64,000 nucleotides of DNA. Source: Mayamaea pseudoterrestris. Taxonomy: Eukaryota > Bacillariophyta > Bacillariophyceae > Sellaphorales > Sellaphoraceae. Location of the stretch: assembly GCA_027923505.1 (NCBI GenBank), contig BROI01000013.1, positions 858,796 to 922,795 of the forward strand, given 5' to 3'. Shown piece after piece: positions 43,601 through 52,832 of the stretch. Each line of letters starts with the position of its first letter. The first letter of the stretch is position 1. The notes beneath the pieces are model-generated. The model had not been told where the DNA came from, ran no database searches, and saw only the letters and a list, made by a program, of their open reading frames with translations. Position numbers and translations under genes: made by a program.

Positions 43601-43923
43601 AGATGGTCGTTCAACTCAGGGAATGGCGACAGTGCGATGGAGAGCATTTGCATGAGCGTTTCGTTTTGCTTGCGTTCCGCTTGTTTGTTTCGAATGATTT
43701 GGATTTCGTCTGCTGTTGAGTTAGCTGTAGGATCAGTAATGACTTCATTTTGAGTAGCTGGTAAATGCTCGGGTCGACTGCCTCTTATAGGACGGCGACA
43801 GCCTGCAATTCTTGCATGATTCTTGAACTGGTTGAACCATGATGGAAAGGCTTCGATGGTGTTGGTTATCTTTGGCGTTTTGTAGAGCGCATTCATAGTG
43901 ATATCTTCTTGTTGGTCGGTCAT
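40675..43923 (-). CDS. Very long Copia gag (1082 aa) with zinc knuckle
   Basis: Begins MTDQQEDITMNALYKTPK. The first about 260 residues form a Ty1/Copia gag domain (SWFNQFKNHARIAGC, EAWKVINALEIKFSPDKF, MATLMNKLPPQYCLAL). A CCHC zinc knuckle follows near residue 300 with C-x2-C-x4-H-x4-C spacing (CYLCHQPYHRSADC), the nucleic-acid-binding motif of nucleocapsid. Instead of ending there, the frame continues for about 760 residues: an Arg/Gln/Asp-rich segment, Ser/Thr/Pro-rich segments, a Glu/Thr-rich acidic region, and a more ordered C-terminal part (ERFSQRRFLKDLIFWFEEI). Such a long extension is unusual for Copia. The stop lies in the same frame as downstream pol, with a further in-frame stop near 40520. 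Intact. Confidence 0.8.
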   Translation of the reverse strand: MTDQQEDITMNALYKTPKITNTIEAFPSWFNQFKNHARIAGCRRPIRGSRPEHLPATQNEVITDPTANSTADEIQIIRNKQAERKQNETLMQMLSIALSPFPELNDHLVGAESTEYPGGEAWKVINALEIKFSPDKFMAPTLYQRSIQNLKLERPTANPQDLIDLMQSQAIKFNQTLLAEDLMATLMNKLPPQYCLALAQEQKTKQRALTKTEMEGVVSTIYQTIYAAEDEEALIQGVNEIVLYAAQPEPPQQETSRQQNTRQHQAPPTRNERPQTNYNNTRNPPSFKCYLCHQPYHRSADCFERVENAHRRPRGWNTRLSIEARRQLEDEEAREQQERGLERPRERPRNSNRQQDRRLPQDDQQEDRRYRQNRNNERARDQPRDNDYRRRDQQEQPRQLDHQNHHQEPHPRTIMREQVPRQAPLLLEQGLAAVHEALQLTQRSHRSSSQRSSSSRRYPSTNSRSEFAFIHADLVDETYPALPTRTPAAPTQSPLYPQTNWRGLQPHQIKDYSSEDDSSIEQPPAPPTTRTKRARPTSSSTNKKQAVELVSLTKSSATSESPKPKPNLPSSNLNGRSWASICGDPSTSDEEESDFEDEFVNSKTPTEQERRHFSTLIQNIETLEQTKQEDGKGLPFHKQDEPSKSEQQVHTSIEEQASNLNDSYHGYDATQSTNNVTTSSDTTEATNLEPTTTNANECDTHERTDNVTTCSADKDSTPTTSPPIELKEEESVEELVATSFAQWRGDWLPKDFLTADELKEVEHLYPTFAPRIPNNIPPQANSNDLPPFHVLQSVLFINPPLYELSDAIKVMFADLQEFFLEHIAMPHAFTHQEAIDSTRDRYYQFTGLRVWDTERVEIIMSNPGDEETNSDDATYDSDAYPSSQSYGSDSFTYEGYQAFLQSWEHRNQAPEHVVSRARYETTIQQIKKDEQDIETNPASAARLCMLERFSQRRFLKDLIFWFEEINEEDEEALFDERLKVVIDHAIAKEVKRRALEGTLRTRSTLEEDLRNVGLEFSKDLTTFNYLDQFPESEREAERQELLDPRAKGGGRHAAKRSGADSSPATQHNKQSLPEPMHPEVHR

Positions 43924-43931
43924 GATTGCGA

Positions 43932-45938
43932 TTAGAATGAGTAGTAAAAGTTTTGGCTATTGGTCGGACGTTGATAGCTAATGTTGGTGTCGGCGGATGG
44001 AAATTGACGGTTTGGGGTAGCTAAACGTTGCTGACGTGGCCAATTGAGTTGCTGATGTGACGGAGTTTGAAAACGTGAACGAGCGTGGAACTGCTGAGCG
44101 TGTTGATCGCGACGATGGACACGTTGTTGATTTGTCACTTGTCGATTTCGTTGAGCTTGTAAGTGCAGCTGTCGTTGTTGTTGATTAAGAAGATGATTTA
44201 AACGAGTTACTTGAGCTTGAAGACTGTTTATATCGCGTGTATGATGAGTTGTAGTGTTGCGCGTGTCGTTGATGCGAGGTTGGACTCGAAGGATTGGATT
44301 GGAGGTTCGGTTTTGCTGTCGGGTTGGCGTGACAATTCGATTCGCTTGTTGCTGTCTTAAACGCTGCTGGTAAGGACGATTGCTGTTCGTTTCGTTGCGA
44401 CGTTGATTGCGTCTTTGACTAACAGTGATTCGATTGCGTTGAAGATTGATCGAAGCTTGTTGCGTTGTTGATGCGCGCTCTTGACTTGCTTGTCGCTGTC
44501 TGTTTCGTTGTTGAAGAAGTGCTTGACGACGGTCTGCAACGCTTTGAACTGCTGCGATGCGAGATGCTTCTTGGTAAGTGCTTGAAACGTTCTGAGAGCG
44601 AAGAGTTTGTTGCGATGGTCTCGTGTCTTGGCGATGCGCTTGTCTAACTGGCGCTTGATTTGCTTCTTGTTGGCGAATTGAATTGATTGATCGGCAAGTA
44701 TGCGTCGTGCTTGTTGGCGATGTCTCTAATTGCTCGTTGACTGGCGATGAGTTGCTGCTTGGCGAGGGTACGTGTGTTTGCGTATTGGCGATGCACACAG
44801 AACAAGCGCACGTCGTCTCTGTGTTTATATCTGGTACTTCAGAAAGTCTTTGCAAGTCTTGACGTCTGTTTTCTTCGTCCTTTTGAAGCAGGAAACGAGT
44901 CTTCTTGAGGAAGTAAAGAGTTACTGGATGCGATAGGTCTTTTGCTTCGAATTCGTCTCGCTCGTTGCGCAAAGTGTCTTCTAGTAGAAGAATCTCCTTC
45001 TCTTCGGGCGTGAAAGGATTGTTCGGTCGGCAAAGATCAAGGCTCTTGTAAAAGTCTGCTCGCTTTTCGTCAAGGAAGATTAATGACTTTGGAGAAAAGA
45101 TGAAGGCTTTGAGAAAGGGTACGTTGCTGTCGATGTAACTTGTTTCGACGCCTGATTGTGCGGTTGACTCGGCAACTTTTGCTAATCCTTCTTCTTTGAA
45201 TTCTTCCGCAATGTGACTGTAAAACACTTCGTTGTTGGCAAGGTCTTTAAACTGATTGAAGCGCTGCTCACAAGCTTGTTCCGGGTCGATTGGCTTTGAT
45301 GAAGGCGGCGGTAGAATGCCTCGAAAGATCCAGGCGAAACGCTTGTCTTCTTCGTCCCAAGTCCAAGGGGTTGGAGGAGAGACGCGCGGGTCGTAACGAT
45401 ACCAGCCGTATCGAACGTTCGGGTGGTTGTAGACTGCTTTCTCTTCGTCAGTGGCGGGTCGTCCAGTTAGATGCCAGTCTTCGGGGTTGTTTGGTGAAAG
45501 ACGACGAAGGCTGTCGCGCGGGTTGGACTCGGTTGAAATGCGCTCTCGTTCTTGATTGCTTGCAATTTGATCGGCGGCGGTAAGTCGGATTACTGGGCGG
45601 CCTTCTGGAGCGACCGATTGGAGACTTGAAGGGTTGAACTCGTGTAAAGTAATGTTGATGAAGAGGACGACGACTTGTAGAAGGCGTCGTGAAGAATTAA
45701 AGACTTGGCGGCTTGTGCTGAAGCGGCGAAGGAAACTGTAAAGAAGGCGCGTGACTTGTGGAGTGAGAGGCGACTTGGAAAGAAGAGTGCTCGGCAGACT
45801 AGGTAAAGTAGTTCTGCTCAACTGATGGAGACTTGAAATCTGCTCGACGACGTTGGCCTTGATCAAACGCTTGATCCGACTCGAGGTAAACTGAAAGATA
45901 AAGGCAAAAGGGTCGCTTGTAGGCTTGCTCTTGCTCAC
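43932..45938 (-). CDS. Extra upstream ORF of the second Copia (668 aa, function unknown)
   Basis: Lies between the 5' LTR and gag on the element strand; its stop is eight bases before the gag start. I do not recognise a family. Residues 1-120 are basic and partly hydrophobic. About 125-370 look folded, with a Trp/Tyr-rich patch (WHLTGRPATDEEK, YGWYRYDPRVSPPTPWTWDE, FAWIFRGILPPP) and charged helices. About 370-400 include CACSVC. The rest is Arg/Gln/Asn-rich low complexity with a predicted coiled stretch (INSLQAQVTRLNHLLNQQQR) and an Asn/Tyr-rich end, suggesting RNA binding or assembly. The tight spacing suggests a bicistronic genomic RNA with reinitiation or internal initiation at gag. Intact. 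Confidence 0.75.
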   Translation of the reverse strand: MSKSKPTSDPFAFIFQFTSSRIKRLIKANVVEQISSLHQLSRTTLPSLPSTLLSKSPLTPQVTRLLYSFLRRFSTSRQVFNSSRRLLQVVVLFINITLHEFNPSSLQSVAPEGRPVIRLTAADQIASNQERERISTESNPRDSLRRLSPNNPEDWHLTGRPATDEEKAVYNHPNVRYGWYRYDPRVSPPTPWTWDEEDKRFAWIFRGILPPPSSKPIDPEQACEQRFNQFKDLANNEVFYSHIAEEFKEEGLAKVAESTAQSGVETSYIDSNVPFLKAFIFSPKSLIFLDEKRADFYKSLDLCRPNNPFTPEEKEILLLEDTLRNERDEFEAKDLSHPVTLYFLKKTRFLLQKDEENRRQDLQRLSEVPDINTETTCACSVCIANTQTHVPSPSSNSSPVNEQLETSPTSTTHTCRSINSIRQQEANQAPVRQAHRQDTRPSQQTLRSQNVSSTYQEASRIAAVQSVADRRQALLQQRNRQRQASQERASTTQQASINLQRNRITVSQRRNQRRNETNSNRPYQQRLRQQQANRIVTPTRQQNRTSNPILRVQPRINDTRNTTTHHTRDINSLQAQVTRLNHLLNQQQRQLHLQAQRNRQVTNQQRVHRRDQHAQQFHARSRFQTPSHQQLNWPRQQRLATPNRQFPSADTNISYQRPTNSQNFYYSF

Positions 45939-46108
45939 TCAATACTCCGCTTGTTGCTGCAGAGCGTTGGAAATTCGAGGTTGACAGAAAGGGCTTGAAG
46001 AAATCCGCGTCCGGTTTTGTTCAATGCTTTGGAAACTTGGTAAAAAGATCTTGGTTCAATCGGCAAGTAATTACTTTGCTTGAGATCCAAGATGAAGGTC
46101 CGTACGGA
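45939..46108 (-). other. 5' leader of the second Copia
   Basis: About 170 bp lie between the 5' LTR end and the first ORF. A tRNA primer-binding site should be next to the LTR, but none was recognised with confidence. A TCCGTACGGA palindrome lies at the boundary (46099-46108). Confidence 0.4.
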
Positions 46109-46619
46109 AGTAGGGAGAAAAGACGGTTTAAACGCTAAAAGACTGGGGAAACTTTGAATCTATTGTTAGTAGATCCTCTAGAATGAGACGAAAGTGAAGC
46201 GGTCGATTTCGCATCCAAGAGTGGCTTCTCATTCATACGTATGTATATTGTCTACCGGTCGTGTCATTTTGTACTGGCCATCCCGTAGGCGGGATGGCTC
46301 TCGTCCGTCTACAGAACTGGCAGTATAGTCTTCACTGCTGGTAGTGTTTGCACGGCTTCGCTCTGTAGAGGCCCAACATTCGCTGTGTACGCCGGTTCCG
46401 GTATTCGATGTACCTGTGGTAGTCTTTCTACGGTTGTCAGTCGTGAATTCTTCGGGTACGGTGAAGTGTGTAGGGTTTGGGCCAGTGGCTGACTTTCTAC
46501 TCTCGCCGTCGTAGGAGTGTGGTCGTGAACGGGATGTTCCGTGTCTTGGTGCCGCTGAGACCGTGTCGATGTCCTTTTCAATGTTGCTTTGTTCGTCGGC
46601 CAAAACGGGGATCCCAGCA
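46109..46619 (-). repeat. 5' LTR of the second Copia element
   Basis: 511-bp copy matching 35618-36080 in the same orientation. On the minus strand it begins TGCTGGGATCCCCG at 46619, directly abutting sat2 on the plus-strand side. It contains more single-base insertions relative to the 3' copy (for example GGCGGGATGGCTCTCGTCC against GGCGGATGGCTCGTCC). Such small indels dominate the LTR difference. Confidence 0.85.
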
Positions 46620-49600
46620 AAGCCCTGTAGGTGCCCAAAATACACCAGAATGGTGCCAACATCATTATTCAGGCTGCGCTACAAGATGGTAGGCTTGGCT
46701 GGTGTCTCAGGGGATGGCAATGTATTTGGTGACAACTTGTCACCAGTCTCAGCCCGCAGATGCCTGGACATTCAAACACCCCTACAGCAAGCCCTGTAGG
46801 TGCCCGAAATACACCAGAATGGTGCCAACATCATTATTCAGGCTGCGCTACAAGATGGTAGGCTTGGCTGGTGTCTCAAGGGATGGCAATGTATTTGGTG
46901 ACAACTTGTCACCAGTCTCAGCCCGCAGATGCCGTGACATTCAAACGCCCCTACAGCAAGCCCTGTAGGTGCCCAAAATACACCAGAATGGTGCCAACAT
47001 CATTATTCAGGCTGCGCTACAAGATGGTAGGCTTGGCTGGTGTCTCTGGGGATGGCAATGTATTTGGTGACAACTTGTCACCAGTCTCAGCCCGCAGATG
47101 CCGGGACATTCAAATGCCCCTACAGCAAGCCCTGTAGGTGCCCAAATTACACCAGAATGGTGCCAACATCATTATTCAGGCTGAACTACAAGATGGTAGG
47201 CTTGGCTGGTGTCACAGGGGATGGCAATGTATTTGGTGACAACTTGTCACCAGTCTCAGCCCGCAGATGCCGGGACATTCAAACGCCCCTACAGCAAGCC
47301 CTGTAGGTGCCTGAAATACACCAGAATGGTGCCAACATCATTATTCAAGCTGCGCTACAAGATGGTAGGCTTGGCTGGTGTCTCAGGGGATGGCAATGTA
47401 TTTGGTGACAACTTGTCACCAGTCTCAGCCCGCAGATGCCGTGACATTCAAACGCCCCTACAGCAAGCCCTGTAGGTGCTCAAAATACACCAGAATGCTG
47501 CCAACATCATTATTTAAGCTGAGCTACAAGATGGTAGGCTTGCTGGTGTCTCAGGGGATGGCAATGTATTTGGTGACAACTTGTCACCAGTCTCAGCCCG
47601 CAGATGCCATGACATTCAAACGCCCCTACAGCAAGCCCTGTAGGTGCCCAAAATACACCAGAATGGTGCCAACATCATTATTCAGGCTGCGCTACAAGAT
47701 GGTAGGCTTGGTTGGTGTCTCAGGGGATGGCAATGTATTTGGTGACAACTTGTCACCAGTCTCAGCCTGCAGATGCCAGGACATTCAAACGCCCCTACAG
47801 CAAGCCCTGTAGGTGCCCAAAATACACCAGAACGGTGCCAACATCATTATTCAGGCTGCGCTACAAGATGGTAGGCTTGGCTGGTGTCTCAGGGGATGGC
47901 AATGTATTTGGTGACAACTTGTCACCAGTCTCAGCCCGCAGAAGCCGGGACATTCAAACGCCCCTACAGCAAGCCCTGTAGGTGCCCAAAATACACCAGA
48001 ATGGTGCCAACATCATTATTCAGGCTGAGCTACAAGATGGTAGGCTTGGCTGGTGTCTCAGGGGATAGCAATGTATTTGGTGACAACTTGTCACCAGTCT
48101 CAGCCCGCAGATGCCGGGACATTCAAACGCCCCTACAGCAAGCCCTGTAGGTGCCCAAAATACACCAGAATGGTGCCAACATCATTATTCAGGCTGCGCT
48201 ACAAGATGGTAGGCTTGGCTGGTGTCTCAGGGGATGGCAATGTATTTGGTGACAACTTGTCACCAGTCTCAGCCCGCAGATGCCTGGACATTCAAACACC
48301 CCTACAGCAAGCCCTGTAGGTGCCCGAAATACACCAGAATGGTGCCAACATCATTATTCAGGCTGCGCTACAAGATGGTAGGCTTGGCTGGTGTCTCAAG
48401 GGATGGCAATGTATTTGGTGACAACTTGTCACCAGTCTCAGCCCGCAGATGCCGTGACATTCAAACGCCCCTACAGCAAGCCCTGTAGGTGCCCAAAATA
48501 CACCAGAATGGTGCCAACATCATTATTCAGGCTGCGCTACAAGATGGTAGGCTTGGCTGGTGTCTCAGGGGATGGCAATGTATTTGGTGACAACTTGTCA
48601 CCAGTCTCAGCCCGCAGATGCCGTGACATTCAAATGCCCCTACAGCAAGCCCTGTAGGTGCCCAAAATACACCAGAATGGTGCCAACATCATTATTCAGG
48701 CTGAACTACAAGATGGTAGGCTTGGCTGGTGTCTCAGGGGATGGCAATGTATTTGGTGACAACTTGTCACCAGTCTCAGCCCGCAGATGCCGGGACATTC
48801 AAACGCCCCTACAGCAAGCCCTGTAGGTGCCCAAATTCACCAGAATGGTGCCAACATCATTATTCAGGCTGAACTACAACATGGTAGGCTTGGCTGGTGT
48901 CTCAGGGGATGGCAATGTATCTGGTGACAACTTGTCACCAGTCTCAGCCCACAGATGCCGTGACATTCAAACGCCCCTACAGCAAGCCCTGTAGGTGCCC
49001 AAAATACACCAGAATGGTGCCAACATCATTATTCAGGCTGCGCTACAAGATGGTAGGCTTGGCTGGTGTCTCAGGGGATGGCAATGTATTTGGTGACAAC
49101 TTGTCACCAGTCTCAGCCCGCAGATGCCGGGACATTCAAACGCCCCTACAGCAAGCCCTGTAGGTGCCCAAAATACACCAGAATGGTGCCAACATCATTA
49201 TTCAGGCTGCGCTACAAGATGGTAGGCTTGGCTGGTGTCTCAGGGGATGGCAATGTATTTGGTGACAACTTGTCACCAGTCTCAGCCCGCAGAAGCCGGG
49301 ACATTCAAACGCCCCTACAGCAAGCCCTGTAGGTGCCCAAAATACACCAGAATGGTGCCAACATCATTATTCAGACTGCGCTACAAGATGGTAGGCTTGG
49401 CTGGTGTCTCAGGGGATGGCAATGTATTTGGTGACAACTTGTCACCAGTCTCAGCCCGCAGATGCCGGGACATTCAAACGCCCCTACAGCAAGCCCTGTA
49501 GGTGCCCACAATACACCAGAATGGTGCCAACATCATAATTCAGGCTGCGCTACTAGATGGTAGGCTTGGCTGGTGTCTCTGGGGATGGCAATGTATTTGG

Positions 49601-52600
49601 TGACTATTTGTCACCAGTCTCAGCCCACAGATGCCGTGACATTCAAACGCCCCTACAGCAAGCCCTGTAGGTGCCCAAAATACACCAGAATGGTGCCAAC
49701 ATCATTATGCAGGCTGCGCTACAAGATGGTAGGCTTGGCTGGTGTCTCAGGGGATGGCAATGTATTTGGTGACAACTTGTCACCAGTCTCAGCCCGCAGA
49801 TGCCGTGACATTCAAACGCCCCTACAGCAAGCCCTGTAGGTGCCCAAAATTCACCAGAATGGTGCCAACATCATTGTTCAGGCTGCGCTACAACATGGTA
49901 GGCTTGGCTGGTGTCTCAGGGGATGGCAATGTATTTGGTGACAACTTGTCACCAGTCTCAGCCCGCAGATGCTGAGACATTCAAACGCCCCTACAGCAAG
50001 CCCTGTAGGTGCCCAAAATACACCAGAATGGTGCCAACATCATTATTCAGGCTGAACTACAAGATGGTAGGCTTGGCTGGTGTCTCAGGGGATGGCAATG
50101 TATTTGGTGACAACTTGTCGCCAGTCTCAGCCCGCAGATGCCGTGACATTCAAACGCCCCTACAGCAAGCCCTGTAGGTGCCCAAAATACACCAGAATGG
50201 TGCCAACATCATTATTCAGGCTGCGCTACAAGATGGTAGGCTTGGCTGGTGTCTCTGGGGATGGCAATGTATTTGGTGACAACTTGTCACCAGTCTCAGC
50301 CCGCAGATGCCGTGACATTCAAACGCCCCTACAGCAAGCCCTGTAGGTGCCCAAAATACACCAGAATGGTGCCAACATCATTATTCAGGCTGCGCTACAA
50401 GATGGTAGGCTTGGCTGGTGTCTCAGGGGATGGCAATGTATTTGGTGACAACTTGTCACCAGTCTCAGCCCGCAGATGCCGGGACATTCAAACGCCCCTA
50501 CAGCAAGCCCTGTAGGTGCCCAAAATACACCAGAATGGTGCCCAAATCATTATCAAGCTGCGCTACAAGATGGTAGGCTTGGCTGGTGTCTGAGGGGATG
50601 GCCATGTATTTGGTGACAACTTGTCACCGGTCTCAGCCCGCAGATGCCGGGACATTCAAACGCCCCTACAGCAAGCCCTGTAGGTGCCCAAAATACACCA
50701 GAATGGTGCCAACATCATTATACAGGCTGCGCTACAAGATGGTAGGCTTGGCTGGTGTCTCAGGGGATGGCAATGTATTTGGTGACAACTTGTCACCAGT
50801 CTCAGCCCGCAGATGCTGGGACATTCAAACGCCACTACAGCAAGCCCTGTAGGTGCCCAAAATACACCAGAATGGTGCCAACATCATTATTCAGGCTGCG
50901 CTACAAGATGGTAGGCTTGGCTGGTGTCTCAGGGGATGGCAATGAATTTGGTGACAACTTGTCACCAGTCTCAGCCCGCAGATGCCGGGACATTCAAACG
51001 CCCCTACAGCAAGCCCTGTAGGTGCCTGAAATACACCAGAATGGTGCCAACATCATTATTCAAGCTGCGCTACAAGATGGTAGGCTTGGCTGGTGTCTCA
51101 GGGGATGGCAATGTATTTGGTGACAACTTGTCACCAGTCTCAGCCCGCAGATGCCGGGACATTCAAACGCCCCTACAGCAAGCCCTGTAGGTGCCCAAAA
51201 TACACCAGAATGGTGCCAACATCATTATTCAGGCTGCGCTACAAGATGGTAGGCTTGGCTGGTGTCTCAGGGGATAACAATGTATTTGGTGACAACTTGT
51301 CACCAGTCTCAGCCCGCAGATGCTGTGACATTCAAACGCCCCTACAGCAAGCCCTGTAGGTGCCCAAAATACACCAGAATGGTGCCAACATCATTATTCA
51401 GGCTGCGCTACAAGATGGTAGGCTTGGCTGGTGTCTCAGGGGATGGCAATGTATTTGGTGACAACTTGTCACCAGTCTCAGCCCCCAGATGCCGGGACAT
51501 TCAAACGCCCCTACAGCAAGCCCTGTAGGTGCCCAAAATACACCAGAATGGTGCCAACATCAATATTTAAGCTGCGCTACATATGGTAGGCTTGGCTGGT
51601 GTCTCAGGGGATGGCAATGTATTTGGTGACAACTTGTCACCAGTCTCAGCCCGCAGATGCCGTGACATTCAAACGCCCCTACAGCAAGCCCTGTAGGTGC
51701 CCAAAATACACCAGAATGGTGCCAACATCATTATTCAGGCTGAGCTACAAGATGGTAGGCTTGGCTGGTGTTTCTAGGGATGGCAATGTATTTGGTGACA
51801 ACTTGTCACCAGTCTCAGCCCGCAGATGTTGTGACATTCAAACACCCCTACAGCAAGCCCTGTAGGTGCCCAAAATACACCAGAATGGTGCCAACATCAT
51901 TATTCAGGCTGAACTACAAGATGGTAGGCTTGGCTGGTGTCTCTGGAGATGGCAATGTATTTGGTGGCAACTTGTCACCAGTCTCAGCCCGCAGATGCCG
52001 GGACATTCAAACGCCCCTACAGCAAGCCCTGTAGGTGCCCAAAAACACCAGAATAGTGCCAACATCATTATTTAAGCTGAGCTTCAAGATGGTAGGCTTG
52101 GCTGGTGTCTCAGGGGATGGCAATGTATTTGGTGACAACTTGTCACCAGTCTCAGCCCGCAGATGCCGTGACATTCAAACGCCCCTACAGCAAGCCCTGT
52201 AGGTGCCCAAAATACACCAGAATGGTGCCAACATCATAATTCAGGCTGAGCTACAAGATGGTAGGCTTGGCCGGTGTCTCTGGGGATGGCAATGTATTTG
52301 GTGACAACTTGTCACCAGTCTCAGCCCGCAGATGCTGGGACATTCAAATGCCCCTACAGCAAGCCCTGTAGGTGCCCAAAATTCACCAGAATGGTGCCAA
52401 CATCATTATTCAGGCTGCGCTACAAGATGGTAGGCTTGGCTGGTGTCTCAGGGGATGGCAATGTATTTGGTGACAACTTGTCACCAGTCTTAGCCCGCAG
52501 ATGGCGTGACATTCAAACGCCCCTACAGCAAGCCCTGTAGGTGACCAAAGTACACCAGAATAATGCCAACATCATTATTCAAGCTACGCTACAAGATGGT

Positions 52601-52832
52601 AGGCTTGGCTGGTGTCTCAGGGGATGGCAATGTATTTGGTGACAACTTGTCACCAGTCTCAGCCCGCAGATGATGTGACATTCAAACGCCCCTACAGCAA
52701 GCCCTGTAGGTGCCCATATAACTCCAGAATGGTGCCAACATTCAATATTCAAGCTACGCTACAAGATGGTAGGCTTGGCTGGTGTCTCAGGGGATGGCAA
52801 TGTATTTGGTGACAACTTGTCACCAGTCTCAG
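46620..52832. repeat. sat2: 169-bp tandem satellite array, about 37 copies
   Basis: Units repeat every 169 bp. Blocks are GCAAGCCCTGTAGGTGCCC, ACACCAGAATGGTGCCAAC, CTACAAGATGGTAGGCTTGG, GGGGATGGCAATGTATTTGG and CAGTCTCAGCCCGCAGATG. Each unit carries two perfect inverted repeats: GGTGACAA-C-TTGTCACC (first at 46728-46744) and CCTACAG/CTGTAGG with a 6-nt loop. The recurrent 88-residue frames (MSQGMAMYLVTTCHQ...) result from the repeat: 169 leaves one base over per unit, so frames rotate. Private variants are shared between units nine or 22 periods apart, showing block duplication. The array ends mid-unit at CAGTCTCAG. Confidence 0.97.

Larger units (their letters stand above)
35618..46619 (-). 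mobile_element. Full-length Copia LTR retrotransposon (11.0 kb)
   Basis: Order on the minus strand: 5' LTR, leader, 668-aa ORF, long gag, pol with integrase before reverse transcriptase (the Copia order), polypurine tract, 3' LTR. At 11 kb it is longer than most Copia elements because of the extra ORF and gag extension. The left flank is sat1 and the right flank is sat2. The five bases flanking the two LTR ends do not match (CCGAC-type on the left, AAGCC on the right), so no target-site duplication is visible. Confidence 0.85.

Noticed and set aside
46620-52832. Series of 88-residue frames beginning MSQGMAMYLVTTCH
   Set aside because: They are produced by the 169-bp satellite period; stops recur at fixed positions in the unit, and there are no gene-like boundaries.
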